The notes: generated from the letters alone by a model not told the origin. A stretch of 64,000 bases of DNA from Culex pipiens pallens (GCF_016801865.2 NC_068937.1:66879665-66943664), one strand, 5' to 3'; shown: positions 9,558-20,500, counted from the stretch's first letter. Numbers and translations: made by a program.

Positions 9558-12500
9558 GGTTAGCGAACGACTGGACATGGCGTACCATAGGTACTTCGAG
9601 TACCGCAGGAATAAAATAGACCCACCAAGCGGTCCTTTAGCCTCTTGTCCAGTAACTCCGATACCCTGGCCTCCCCGCGGCGCTAGCCGGGATACTAGTA
9701 ACCATTGGAGAGATCGGGTAACCAACCCCGGTGGGAACTCTGGTAGTATGCTGACAGGGAAGGGGGGCTCCATCCTCTTCGGAGGGTGTAGCTATGCCGT
9801 TAGGCCTCGTGAGAAAGGCCCCCGTTACGGTGTCGAGAGAAAACCGGAGCTGGGTCTCGGTAGCTTCAAGGTGGCAGCCCCACCCCGAGACTAGGTATCG
9901 CAGCCCCAATCTGGCTGCATACCGAAAATTCAAGTATTACGAACAATCAAGAAGGAATAAGGATCCGGAACAAACGGCATAGACCTAGGCACGAAAAGGA
10001 CACCGATTGGAAACTCGGAACATGGAACTGCAGATCGCTACGTTTCGATGGGTATGAGTACGCTCTGTTGAACGAGCTCAAACCCCGCAACTTCGATGTT
10101 GTAGCACTGCAGGAGATGTGCTGGAAGGGAGCGAAGATGTGGGAGGATGATGCTTTGGAGCTCACCATGTACCAGAGCGGCGGAGCCGAAAACAAGCTAG
10201 GAACCGGCTTCATAGTGTTGGGCAAGATGCGGAGTCGTGTGATAGATTGGGAGCCGATCGACGACCGGATGTGTAGGTTGAGGATTAAAGGCCGTTTCTT
10301 CAACTATCACATCTTCAACGTACATTGCCCACACGAGGAATCATCCGATGCCGAGAAGGAAGCGTTCTACGCGAAGCTGGAGCAGAAGTTCGACAGCTGC
10401 CCGCAGAGGGACGTCAAGATCGTCATCGGAGATATGAACGCCCGCATAGGAAGGGAGGAGATGTACAAGCCGGTGATCGGGCCGAACAGCCTGCACACCG
10501 TCACCAACGACAACGGCCAGCGGTGCATCAACTTCGCAGCCTCCCGCGGTATGGTGGTACGGAGCACATTCTTCCCTCGGAAAGACATCCACAAAGTCAC
10601 CTGGACATCGCCTAACCAACGAACAAAAACACAAATCGACCACGTCCTCATCGACGGCCGATTCTTCTCGGACATACGGAACATCCGCACGTACCGCGGT
10701 GCGGACATCCACTCGGACCACTACCTGGTGGGTGCAAGCATGCACTCAAAACTGTCGACGACGTACCACCGACGACGGAGCCGGCTCCCACCGCCGTTCA
10801 ACACCGAGCGGCTGCAGGACACGGCTGCGGCTCAGCACTACGTGCAGCAGCTGGAAGCGAGCCTGCCAACGGAGGAGGAACTCGGCGCTGCCTCGCTCAA
10901 CGATGGATGGAGCAGAATATGCTCGGCCATCGGCAGTGCCGCTGAAGCCGCGCTAGGTAGTACGGTCCGAGTTGGAAAGCAGCGCTGGTTCGACGAGGAG
11001 TGCCAGCGGCTACTTGACGAGAAGAAAGCAGCTTATGCGGTGAAGCTGAGAGCCGCAACTGATGAGAACGTGGCCAGATACAAACAAGCGCTGAAACAGC
11101 AGAGAACGGTCTTCAAGCTCAAGAAGCGCCAGCTGGAAGATCGCGATCGCGCCGAAATGGAGCAGCTGTTCCGGCAGAACGAGACGCGAAAGTTCTACGA
11201 GAAGGTTAACCGGTCCCGCAAAGGCTATGCGCCGCAAGCCAACACTTGTCGGGACGCCGAGGGAAACCTTCTTATGGACAAAGGCGAGGTGTTGAACAGG
11301 TGGCAGCAGTTCTTCAACGAGCACCTCAACGACGATGTAGCGCATGGAGACGGCTTTGAAGCCCAACTTGGACCGCCCGCTGCTGACCAACAGTTCCCGG
11401 CACCTGATCTGGAGACGGTGAAGAAGGAGATTAGGCAGCTGAAGAACAACAGGGCCGCCGGTAAAGATCGGTTACCCGGTGAGCTCTTCAAATATGGAGG
11501 AGAGCAGTTGGCGAGGGCGATCCACTTGGTGATTTCTAAGATCTGGAGGGAGGAGAAACTACCAGAAGAATGGATGGATGGTGTCGTGTGTCCCATCTAC
11601 AAAAAGGGCGATAAGCTGGACTGCGGCAACTACCGCGGCATCACGCTTATCAACGCGGCCTATAAAATCCTCTCCCAGATCCTCTGCCGTCTGCTGATAC
11701 CGTACGCACGGAGGTTCGTGGGCCCCTATCAAGCGGGGTTTACCGGCGCTCGGGCCACCACGGACCAAATTTTCTCGCTCCGGCAGAGCCTCGAGAAATG
11801 CCGTGAGTACAACGTGCCCACACATCACATCTTCATCGATTTCAAGGCAGCGTACGATACAGTCGACCGCGAACAGCTATGGCAGATCATGCACGAGAAC
11901 GGATTTCCGGACAAACTGACTCGGCTGATCAAGGCTACCTTGGATCGTGTGATGTGTCACGTGCGAGTGGCAGGGGAGCTAGCGGACCCCTTCCAATCGC
12001 ACCAAGGGTTACGACAAGGTGACGGCTTATCCAATGCGCTGTTTAACATCGGACTTGAGGGAGTTGTGCGAAGAGCGGGTATAGACACGAGAGGCACGAT
12101 TTGCAACAGGACAGTCCAACTTCTTGCTTATGCGGACGACATTGACATTATAGCAAGAGACCTAGAGACGGTGAAAAGGGTTTACACCGCCTTAAAGACG
12201 CAAGCAAGACGAATTGGATTGGCCATGAATACGACGAAAACAAAGTACATGAAAGGGAGGGGCTCAAAGGACGTTGACCCCCCAAGACTCACCCCTTTAG
12301 CTGTGGATGGCGATGTGCTGGAGGAGGTGAGCGAATTCGTGTACTTGGGATCGCTGGTAACGGCCGACAACGACACCAGCTTAGAGATCCGGACTCGTAT
12401 CCACTCCGCGAATCGCGCCTACTTTGGATTACGGAAAACCTTGACATCTGATCGAGTGCAACGCGCCACGAAGCTGACCCTGTACAAGACACTGATTAGA

Positions 12501-12972
12501 CCGGTTGCCCTCTATGGCCATGAGACCTGGACGCTGCGGCAAGAGGACGAACGAGCCCTTGGAGTTTTCGAACGGAAGGTGCTGCGAACGATCTACGGTG
12601 GAGTACGTACAGCTCAGAACGAGTGGCGAAGGCGCATGAACCACGAACTGCACGCGCTGCTGGGAGAACCGACCATCGTCACACTGGCGAGAATCGGGAG
12701 GCTCAGGTGGGCCGGCCATGTCGCGAGGATGGACGAAGACCATCCTGTCAGGATGCTCTTTGACCGCGCGCGACCGGATGGCGGCACAGGCCGACGAGCA
12801 GGAGCACAGCGTGCACGATGGGGAAATCAGATCGAGGCGGACCTAAGAAAGATCTGCAACCTAGGAGACTGGCGAGCTGCAGCCCAGAACCGAGCAACAT
12901 GGAACAACCTTCTTGATACAGCACGGGCACCGCGTATGGTGTTCTAAGCTGATTGGTATGTATGGTATGTAT
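9558..12972 (+). mobile_element. Non-LTR retrotransposon copy 1 (single-ORF endonuclease-RT type)
   Basis: A 13-bp target duplication, GATAGCTTCACCA, occurs at 9545-9557 and 12973-12985 and fixes the borders. The 5' UTR (about 9558-9950) contains a segment around CACCCCGAGACTAGGTA that is shared with the 5' UTR of copy 2 (48.6-53.0 kb, minus strand). The 3' end is GCTGATTGGTATGTATGG plus a short TATG-rich tail, also shared with copy 2. The element carries one long ORF with no separate gag-like ORF and no RNase H seen, pointing to the RTE or a related clade. The ORF is uninterrupted from its first ATG. Confidence 0.9.
10068..12947 (+). CDS. Endonuclease-reverse transcriptase of non-LTR element copy 1
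   Basis: A protein of at least 959 residues that nicks target DNA and copies the element RNA there. The APE-type endonuclease comes first: VVALQEM (catalytic Glu), FNVHCPHEE, IVIGDMNARIG, TQIDHVLIDG and SDHYLV. The reverse transcriptase follows: IFIDFKAAYDTVDR (motif A), RQGDGLSNALFN (motif B), YADDIDIIARD (motif C). The C-terminal region has LYGHETWTLRQEDERAL and RLRWAGHVARM, common in RTE-like proteins. The conserved endonuclease start (LGTWNCRSL) lies upstream of the first ATG, in the same open frame at about 10017-10043. Copy 2 has an ATG before this motif, and the matching bases here are ATCAAG in place of ATGGCAAG. Copy 1 has therefore probably lost its proper start codon. Confidence 0.9.
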   Translation: MNELKPRNFDVVALQEMCWKGAKMWEDDALELTMYQSGGAENKLGTGFIVLGKMRSRVIDWEPIDDRMCRLRIKGRFFNYHIFNVHCPHEESSDAEKEAFYAKLEQKFDSCPQRDVKIVIGDMNARIGREEMYKPVIGPNSLHTVTNDNGQRCINFAASRGMVVRSTFFPRKDIHKVTWTSPNQRTKTQIDHVLIDGRFFSDIRNIRTYRGADIHSDHYLVGASMHSKLSTTYHRRRSRLPPPFNTERLQDTAAAQHYVQQLEASLPTEEELGAASLNDGWSRICSAIGSAAEAALGSTVRVGKQRWFDEECQRLLDEKKAAYAVKLRAATDENVARYKQALKQQRTVFKLKKRQLEDRDRAEMEQLFRQNETRKFYEKVNRSRKGYAPQANTCRDAEGNLLMDKGEVLNRWQQFFNEHLNDDVAHGDGFEAQLGPPAADQQFPAPDLETVKKEIRQLKNNRAAGKDRLPGELFKYGGEQLARAIHLVISKIWREEKLPEEWMDGVVCPIYKKGDKLDCGNYRGITLINAAYKILSQILCRLLIPYARRFVGPYQAGFTGARATTDQIFSLRQSLEKCREYNVPTHHIFIDFKAAYDTVDREQLWQIMHENGFPDKLTRLIKATLDRVMCHVRVAGELADPFQSHQGLRQGDGLSNALFNIGLEGVVRRAGIDTRGTICNRTVQLLAYADDIDIIARDLETVKRVYTALKTQARRIGLAMNTTKTKYMKGRGSKDVDPPRLTPLAVDGDVLEEVSEFVYLGSLVTADNDTSLEIRTRIHSANRAYFGLRKTLTSDRVQRATKLTLYKTLIRPVALYGHETWTLRQEDERALGVFERKVLRTIYGGVRTAQNEWRRRMNHELHALLGEPTIVTLARIGRLRWAGHVARMDEDHPVRMLFDRARPDGGTGRRAGAQRARWGNQIEADLRKICNLGDWRAAAQNRATWNNLLDTARAPRMVF

Positions 12973-13132
12973 GATAGCTTCACCAAGGAGTGCCAGCGGT
13001 TAACATATCGAAGAGAAGAAAAAGTATGCCGGAACTAGAACGAATGTAAAACAGTGCATTTATTTATGGAATCGACAGGACGATACGAAAAGTTGAACTG
13101 TCAATTCCCTCCAGTTTTGTGTCACATAACAT

Positions 13133-13220
13133 CCCAGTCAAATCAATCCGAATTCTGAAACGGAATTTGTATACGATTCTAATTAGATTCCGTTTCAGAA
13201 TTCGGATTGATTTGTCTGGG
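13133..13220. mobile_element. Short palindromic MITE (CCCAGTCAAATCAATCC family)
   Basis: An 88-bp element whose two halves are inverted copies: CCCAGTCAAATCAATCCGAA at the left, and TTCGGATTGATTTG plus TCTGGG at the right. It lacks the AACGCAACAACCGG core of the longer relatives. No target duplication is obvious. Confidence 0.7.
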
Positions 13221-14035
13221 ACAAAGCGCACAATCAATGGGCGATCGGACAAGAAGACAACGTTGGTTTCGACAGTCGGCGGCCCAGTCACGAGCTGGTT
13301 CTGCCAGAATCCTGCTAGAACGGTGTAGAGCATGGCGGCTGCAGTAGCTGGGGGACTAAAGACCAGCGGACCCACGGCCAAGTCAGTAATGCCAGGTGGT
13401 GTCGTGCATCGTAACACAGCTATACAGGATTGCGATTGAGAACATCCCGGGGGAGGCGATGAGCAAGATCTACCTGCTTCAGCAGTGGACACCGATTCGA
13501 CGGAACTCGACCAGCACCATGTCGGCGATCCAGCTGCCGACGATCGTTGAGAAGCTTCTCCGATCGAGTCATAACATCTTCCAGCAAGAATCGCAGCCAT
13601 TCGAATGCCTGCCAAGCTCCCTAACCTCGGTGCGACAACGACCTCGGTAGCAGTTGACGAGCTAGACACCGAGTCTGTCCTGGACCAAGCGGCCATGTTC
13701 CAGTCGACGAAATCATACGATACGATCGACGGCGGCTAAGACGAAGACAATAGAATCCCGCAAGTATCATCCCGGCGTCGAGTACAGTGGCGATGAGTCA
13801 CGGTGGTGTCGCTGGATCTTGTGTAGACTCAGCAACGCGTCGATCAACTAGTCCGGCATTGACTGACAAAGCGACGGCCCAGAACCGAGTATTGCCTGTC
13901 ATGGTGCCAACATCGATGTCCGGCGAGGCTCAGATTCATCCCAAGCGAAACTAAAAGTTTGGCTGTCCGTCACCGGCCTATTCAGCGCGACATGTGTTTA
14001 CGACGAGCGCGGCTCCGAAAACCGGCCAATCGTAC
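13221..14035. other. GC-richer stretch without recognised gene
   Basis: A minus-strand frame (13064-13696) is open for 210 codons, but it runs through the MITE at 13133-13220 and its composition (Ser/Ala/Val-rich) looks like chance. The plus strand is broken by stops. I find no family motif. It could be remains of a host gene or an old element. Confidence 0.3.
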
Positions 14036-14154
14036 GTATTCCGTTTCAAACGCAACAACCGATTCCGTGTACGTACCGGTTGTTGCGTTTGAAACGGAAT
14101 ACGTAAACGATTCGAATTGGATTCCGTTTCAGAATTCCGATTGAGTTGACTGGG
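14036..14154. mobile_element. Palindromic MITE (CCCAGTCAAATCAATCC family), left end lost
   Basis: Contains the palindromic core AAACGCAACAACCG...CGGTTGTTGCGTTT and the right terminal part TTTCAGAATTCCGATTGAGT followed by TGACTGGGA. The left terminal repeat is missing. This is the mirror of the truncation seen at 7905-8040. Confidence 0.65.
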
Positions 14155-14499
14155 ATCTGGAATCGGCTACCCACTCTAACTTTAGGGGGGCTGCGGGCGA
14201 AAATCGGGCATCCCCAGTGCCAGTTCAGACCCTCTATCCAAGACTCAATCCGCGAAAATGTTGATTTTATATTTGCACACGCACACCAATAAACTTCGTG
14301 CATGCCAAAACGCACACTCTCTCTTTTTTCGTAACGCGCGAACTGTCATTTTTTTTTTCGTTTGAACTTTTCAGTTGGCTAGAAAAAAAAAGTTGTTCCG
14401 GTGTGTTTTGGTCGGCAGATTAAAGGTAAGTTTTTATCTTTCATTTTCATTCCACCATCACTACTACCGCCTCCAGGACACGGTCATCGAGGAGGAACC

Positions 14500-15240
14500 G
14501 GAGGGCCCGCACGGAAAGGGGATCCATCGCCAAATCGCGATAAAGTTCGCTAAAACTAGCGAAAAATGTCGCTAATTTCTCAGCCTGCACAAAAATTACC
14601 TAGAATCGCCAATTTTTTTCGCTGGTTTGGAAACCGATGAAATTCTACCAAACCAGTGAAAAAAACACTGGTTTGGTGAAAAATGTCGCTGTTTGGGGTA
14701 TCAGTTTTGCTAGAATCAGAAAATTTTCTCGCTGGTTTGGAAAAAGCGGCAGGGCACCAAAATCAACCAGGAGATTATTGTACTGGTTTTGGGAAACAAT
14801 TTGCTTATCCAGCGGATTTCTTCACTGGACCAGTGTTCTTTTACGCTGGATCAGCGTTTTCTATCGCTGACGTCCGGGTTTTTTTCCGGCGGCAGCAGCT
14901 CGTACCAAAATCAACCAGTAGATTATTGTGCTGGTTTTGGGAAACAATTCGCTGGTCCAGCGGATTTTTTCACTGAACTGGTGTTCCTTCACGCTGGATC
15001 AGCGTTTTCTATCGCTGACGTCCGGGTTTTTTTTTCCACGGCAGCAGCTCGTACCAAAATCAACCAGGAGATTATTCTACTGGTTCCGGCAAAAAATCCG
15101 CTGGTTCAGTGAATGTTTCCACTGGACCAGTGTTTTTTTGCACTGGATCAGCGTTTTTTATCACCGACGTTTGTTTTTTTGTTTTGGCGGCAGAAGCCTA
15201 TGCCAAAATAAACCAGGTTGTACTTACTTGCCACAGCACA
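14500..15240. repeat. Left arm of a large inverted repeat plus ~155-bp tandem repeats (CGCTGGTTTGG motif)
   Basis: 14506-14640 (CGCACGGAAAGGGGATC..., ATCGCCAAAT, CGCTAAAACTAGCG) is inverted at 18450-18665, bounding a ~4.1-kb segment. 14745-15200 holds three units of about 155 bases with CAGCGTTTTCTATCGCTGAC, CCGGGTTTTTTT and GGCAGCAGCTCGTACC. Overlapping open frames here repeat the same peptides (SAFSIADVRVFF) and are repeat-derived. Confidence 0.6.
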
Positions 15241-15427
15241 AACTGTTCCGCGGCCATGGTCAAGTTCCTCGCCTACGATTCTTGCTGCCACCACGGCTCT
15301 GTCATCCACATATAAAGCGAGTGAAGTCAAAATCGAACCAAGATCGAACCAAATTTTTGGCGCGTTGCTTTTGAAAATGTCGTATGCGCATCGAACATAA
15401 ATAACAAAAATAAAAAAAATCTTTTTT

Positions 15428-17690
15428 GCCTTCCTCACCTTACTGAGGAAAGGCTATAAAATCACTCAGAAAATGAACTTCTTAATTCGACCTTGTAGAC
15501 CAACCTTCACGTATACCTATCGACTCAGAATCATGTTCTGAGCAAATGTCTGTGTGTGTGTGTGTGTGTGTGTGTAGGGATGTGGGTCTGTGCACCAAAA
15601 AATATGCACTCGATTATCTCAGCACTGGCTTAACCGATTTGGACCGTTTTGGTCTCATTCGATTTGTCTTGGGGTCCCATAAGTCCCTATTGAAAATTAT
15701 GAAGTTTAGTAAAGTACTTCAAAAGTTATGCTAAAAAAACGATTTTGGCGTATGTCCGGAAGATTGTAAAAAGGGTGGTTTTTGCAAGAAACCCTATCAT
15801 GTTATACATTTTCAGAAATGTATTAAAAAGACCTTTCCAATGTGCCCAAAACATTGAAGATCTGACAACCCTATCAAAAGTTATTAGCACTTAAGTGTTA
15901 TTTATACACTTTTTGGAGGCCAGATCTCAGATATTTCAATGATAATGATGTCCGGGCCCATCATGCAACCCATCGTTAGTTAGATAATCGAAAAACCTTT
16001 CAAATGAGCCTAAAACATCAAGGATCTGACAACCCTATCAAAAGTTATTGGCACTTAACTGTTATTTATACACTTTTCGGAGGCCGGATCTCAGATATTT
16101 CAGTAAAAATGATGCCCGGGTCCATCATGCGACCTGTCGTTAGTTAGATAATCAAAAGACCTTTCAAATGAGCCTAAAACATCAAGGATCTGACAACCCT
16201 ATCAAAAGTTATTAGCACTTAACTGTTATTCATACACTTTTTGGAGGCCGGATCTCAGATATTTCAGTAAAAATGATGTCCGGGCCCATCATGCAACCCA
16301 TCGTTAGTTAGATAATCGAAAAACCTTTCAAATGAGCCTAAAACATCAAGGATCTGACAACCCTATCAAAAGTTATTGGCACTTAAGTGTTATTTATACA
16401 CTTTTCGGAGGCCGGATCTCAGATATTTTAGTAAAAATGATGTCCGGGTCCATCATGCGACCTGTCGTTAGTTAGATAATCAAAAGACCTTTCAAATGAG
16501 CCTAAAATATCAAGGATCTGACAACCCTATCAAAAGTTATTAGCACTTAACTGTTATTCATACACTTTTTGGAGGCCGGATCTCAAATATTTCAGTAAAA
16601 ATGATGTCCGGGTCCATCATGTGACCTGTCGTTAGTTAAATAATCGAAAGACCTTTCAAATGAGTCTAAAACATCAAGGATCTGACAACCCTATCAAAAG
16701 TTATTGGCACTTAAGTGTTATTTATACACTTTTTGGAGGCCGGATCTCAGATATTTCAGTAAAAATGATGTCCGGGTCCATCATGCGACCCATCGTTAGT
16801 TAGAAAATCAAAAGACCTTTCAAATGAGCCTAAAACATCAAGGATCTGACAACCCTATCAAAAGTTATTGGCACTTAAGTGTTATTTATACACTTTTTGG
16901 AGGCCGGATCTCAGATATTTTAGTAAACATGATGTCCGGGTCCATCATGCGACCTGTCTTTAGTTAGATAATCGAAAGACCTTTCAAATGAGCCTAAAAC
17001 ATCAAGGATCTGACAACCCTATCAAAAGTTATTGGCACTTAAGTGTTATTTATACACTTTTTGGAGGCCGGATCTCAGATGAAAAAAAAACGAAACTATT
17101 GGCACTACGCCCCCCGGGGCATGGCCTTCCTCTAACGTGGGATTTCTGCTCCAGCGCCTCTGACGAGACAGGAGAAACCGGGACCGACGTTTTACTTCAC
17201 CATCCGATAGAAGCTCAGTGGATAAGGCGGGAATCGAACCCGCGTCTCATAGCATCATCGGGATCGGCAGCCGAAGCCGCTACCCCTGCGCCACGAGACC
17301 CACGGATCTCAGATATTTTAGTAAAAATGATGTCCGGGTCCATTATGCGACCTGTCGTTAGTTAGACAATCGAACGACCTTTCAAATGAGCCTAATACAT
17401 CGAGGATCTGACAACCCTTTCAAAAGTTATTAGCACTTAAGTGTTATTTATACACATTTTAGAGGTCGGATTTCAGATATTGTGATAAAAATATTGTCTG
17501 AATCTTCCATGCGAACTATCGTTGGATAGGTTTTTTTTGCCGATGAGCCAGAAAAATTAATGGTCTGCGAACCCTATCAAAAGAAATTAGTAATAAAGTT
17601 GATTTGTTAAACATGTTAAGGGAATGTTGCTATTTTTACTGAATGTATTGACTTCATGAATGTGAGGAAGGCACCAACCACCTAAAGGTG
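15428..17690. repeat. Large mosquito-type repeat with subterminal GCCTTCCTCAC / GTGAGGAAGGC and internal tandem array
   Basis: The left end has the hairpin GCCTTCCTCACCTTACTGAG followed by GAAAGGC, and the right end has GTGAGGAAGGCACC and the hairpin CCACCTAAAGGTGG. A (TG)n run lies at 15549-15575. The middle (about 15780-17560) is ~10 copies of a 164-bp unit marked by AGGATCTGACAACCCTATC at about 15858, 16022, 16185, 16350, 16514, 16678, 16841, 17005 and 17404. The last interval is stretched by a SINE. No long ORF is present. I recognise the ends as those of a repeat abundant in mosquito genomes, but this is from memory and the class is unknown to me. Confidence 0.65.
17081..17302 (-). mobile_element. 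tRNA-derived SINE (~222 bp) with 12-bp target duplication
   Basis: CGGATCTCAGAT flanks the insertion at 17069-17080 and 17303-17314, inside the 164-bp array. On the minus strand it starts GGTCTCGTGGCGCAGGGG (A box TGGCGCAGGGG), with B box GGTTCGATTCC, then a body with GAAGTAAAACGTCGGTCCCG, and ends in a T-rich tail. The length resembles that reported for the Culex Twin SINE family (~220 bp), but I cannot confirm identity. Confidence 0.88.
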
Positions 17691-17699
17691 GATTAAGTA

Positions 17700-18430
17700 A
17701 CGTTTTTATATTTAATCTCAAGGGACAAGTAGGGGTACAGCATTTAATTCCGTCAAGCAACTAATGTTGGCATATCAGCACTGTGGTGTTCAGTGACCGC
17801 TAGTTTAAAGTTTTTTTTTTTTTTTGACTGACATTTAAGTATTCAATTCGTTTTAAAACAACGGTGAAGAAGAATCAAACTTATTTAATTTTATTTCAAG
17901 GTAACTGAAGATTTTAAGTTTAGTTTAGTGAGTTTGGTTGTATATAGTATCGTCAAGTAGAACTTTGTTTTATTGATCTAATAAATGTAAAATGTGGAAA
18001 AATTTACGTTAGAATTGAAATTATCTCGCAAAAAAAAAACTGGCAAAAAATAGTTTGGGAACAAAATTTATGTATTTATTTCATACGACCTTTTCAAAAA
18101 CCACGCGTAAACAATATTGACAGCACCTCTGGCGGGGACTTCAGGAAACTGCATGCGTGTCAGATCCTTGGCTGCCACCTGCGACAATTTGTGCACTCAT
18201 CTATGCAGCAGTACAAATACATCTCCAGCTTCACTGCACCGTATTTTTCTGCTGCGAGAACTTTATGGAAACGTGCTTCTTTTCATTGAAAAGAACCCTC
18301 ACCTGTTGAGTATGTATTTTAATGCTGAACACTTGATGCAGAACTTTTTCATGCTTTTTTGTTTTGAAAAAACCCCTAAAGCAATTCGATTGCCACAAAT
18401 CGCTTCCGAACGTGCACAATAACAAACATT
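17700..18430. other. Gene-free stretch
   Basis: AT-rich spacer between the 164-bp array element and the right arm at 18450. A poly-T run sits at 17812-17825. Small open frames around 18117-18422 show no family features. Confidence 0.4.
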
Positions 18431-18449
18431 TATGACGGCTGTCGGAAGG

Positions 18450-18665
18450 ATGTGTATCAAACCAGCGAAAACTTTCGCTGGAAAAGAAACCGTTTCGGAA
18501 ATAACAAACCAGCGAAACCAAGTTGCTGGATTTGATTTCGCGCAGCCACCTTTTTCAGCGAAAAATTTCGCTGGTTTAGAGAAAAATTTCGCTGATATCA
18601 GCAAAACCAACCCAGCAAAATTCGGTCGCTGGTTTGGCGATCGATCCCCTTTCCGTGCGAAATCG
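18450..18665. repeat. Right arm of the inverted repeat paired with 14506-14640
   Basis: TTCGCTGGTTTAGAGAAAAA, TTCGCTGATATCAGC and GGCGATCGATCCCCTTTCCG are the reverse complement of the left-arm motifs near 14510-14640. Together the arms flank about 4.1 kb, including the 164-bp array. No matching target duplication was found. Confidence 0.55.
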
Positions 18666-18679
18666 AGCAGGCAACTAAC

Positions 18680-18955
18680 TCCTGGCCCAGAACCAGCAGC
18701 ACAAAGCAACACCAGTCGCACATTCCGACCCCGCAAGAGCTGTAGATTCACACCCAGAGCATCATGCAGAACGAGCTGCTCCGCAAGATGTTGTACGAGT
18801 AGGCCGTTGAACCGGTCGCCGCCAACCCGGCCGTGCAGCAGTTTATCCCGTCCGCCTGCCCCAACATCCAGCGCAGTTTGTCGGCGCTGAGCCAAACGGC
18901 CGCCGGAGGGAAACAGTTCTCTGCGCCGCCACCGCAGCCGTCGATGGCCAACTAA
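18680..18955 (+). pseudogene. Broken gene fragment resembling the C-terminal part of eIF4E-transporter (4E-T)
   Basis: 4E-T is a P-body protein that binds eIF4E and represses translation. One frame reads SHIPTPQEL, stop, IHTQSIMQNELLRKMLYE, stop, AVEPVAANPAVQQFIPSACP, then NIQRSLSALSQ and APPPQPSMAN before a final stop at 18952-18954. The block PTPQEL(x)HTQSIMQN...LLRK resembles a conserved 4E-T segment as I remember it. Just upstream another frame reads LLAQNQQHK, implying a frameshift. Two in-frame TAG codons kill it. No introns are visible, so a processed copy is possible. It begins right beside the inverted-repeat arm ending at 18665. The identification is by recall of one motif and is moderate to weak; that it is a decayed coding fragment is better supported. 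Confidence 0.4.
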
Positions 18956-19559
18956 TTGTTCCCCGTCGTATCAACCGCGACTGAGCTGACCAACTCGAGG
19001 CAACAGATGCAACCACTCACAACTTCAGGGACGTCACGCCGCCGGGTCCGGCCGAGGTCGCTTCGGCAAGAGTACCGTCAGCGGGAACCTCAACTGACCA
19101 GCGTTGATTTGCTAGAGTGTTCCGCATTTTGTCCCATTTCTTCTTCCGAGAGAGACTTCTTGCACCCTTTTTGTTCTGCTTCATCTGCAGGAAAGTAGCT
19201 TTTATTTTACTACTCAAAGTTCAATGTAAATTTTTTTTAAATTTTATTTGAATGTCCCCCCAAAACATTTTTTTACCGATTCTATACTGTGTTTCGTTCC
19301 TTCAGTATTTCTTTTACGACATAAAGTTTCCATCAATACTAAATATTGTTTTAATGATGTAGAAATTCCCAATTATATAAATACATTAAAAGATACAAAA
19401 TACAAAAAATCACAGCTACGAATATACAATTTAACAAAAACACTAAACAACTATAATATTAATATTCTCGACTGCAATGAAAAATATAAAAATACATAGA
19501 TTAAAAAATCAACAAAAATAAAAAAAATACAAAAATATCAGAAGTTCAAAAATATAAAT

Positions 19560-19925
19560 AAGCAACATCATGTTTTTTACAACATCAAAACAGGACACCA
19601 TTTGTTAAGAAATTTTAACTAAACTTAACTAAATTTTAATTGAACATAAAAAATACCAAAATTTTGATAATTTAACTGAATAATTTTACTAAAAGAATTA
19701 AGTTAATTTCTTTAACTTTTGCGATTTTGAGTGATACAATTTACGAAAATTAAAAAACTGAAACTGATTCAGGTAATCATTTTAAATTATTTTACTTAAT
19801 TTAAACTAAATTTAACATAATTCAATTAAATTAAATTTATGCAAATTTAACTAGAAATAACTAAATTCAACAAATTAAAAATATTTTAATCAATTTAACT
19901 AAATCTGAATAAATTTAAGCATGAG
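19560..19925. repeat. AT-rich ~10-bp satellite, first block (AACTAAATTT type)
   Basis: Degenerate head-to-tail copies of TTTAACTAAAT-like units. The same satellite continues at 22215-22430 and 25090-27970, so the material between is inserted. 18960-19559 just before it is non-coding and increasingly AT-rich. Confidence 0.7.
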
Positions 19926-20500
19926 CATGAGAGATTACCCATGGTTGTCCTTCTCCGTTGCTGAACAGGACCGTAATATCCTATCAATTCAACGATCATA
20001 CGCTTTAACGATCTAATGGTGTTTCCCTTATCAACAGCATGTATGAATGCGCAGAAAAGATAAAACATCAAGATCATCAAAACTAGATCTGGAACAAATA
20101 GGTAACAGTCATTGGCCACCAACGGCGCCCGCCATGTCAGTTTGTAGATCTCGGAGGGATTGGGACGGGAATGTTAGTTTGCACAGGTTGCTACCAAGGG
20201 TGGGTTCTATACGATATCCACACCCCCGCGTGTGCCGGAAAACTACTTCTACTTGGGATTTTGTTAGTGGGAAAGGGTAATGGCCAGGATTCATCATAGA
20301 AGATGATGATGTGACCCAATAATCAATAAATTTCGTTTAATATGGTGGTGTATTATTATCAAGGTTATCAAGGCAAACAATCGGATGATGCGGATGAGAC
20401 TATTCCCGTTTATTTGCTGTTGAGTTTAGCATAAATAATTCAATCTTAGACAGCCGGCTGTGAAAAGATAGAATCAAAATTATGTGTAATTAAAAGGTGA
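19926..20500. repeat. Copy 1 of a repeat pair (related to 22433-22830)
   Basis: Shares with 22433-22830 an entry of repeated GCAT(G/A)AGCAT, a middle stretch with GTTGCTGAACAGGACC / GTTATTGACCAGGACC, GTGATGTGACC / GATGATGTGACCC, and an exit TCTTAGACAGCCGGCTGTG / TCTTAGGCAGCCGACTGCGG plus AAAGATAG. Both copies abut the AT satellite. No coding capacity is recognised. Confidence 0.5.

Noticed and set aside
10325..12930. Minus-strand and off-frame ORFs over the non-LTR element
   Set aside because: Shadows of the 959-codon endonuclease-RT frame, with no family motifs.
13064..13696. 210-codon minus-strand gene
   Set aside because: It runs through a MITE palindrome (IRILKRNLIRI is MITE translation) and has low-complexity composition.
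14637..15374. Overlapping Phe/Ser/Gly-rich proteins
   Set aside because: Read-through of ~155-bp tandem units in three frames.
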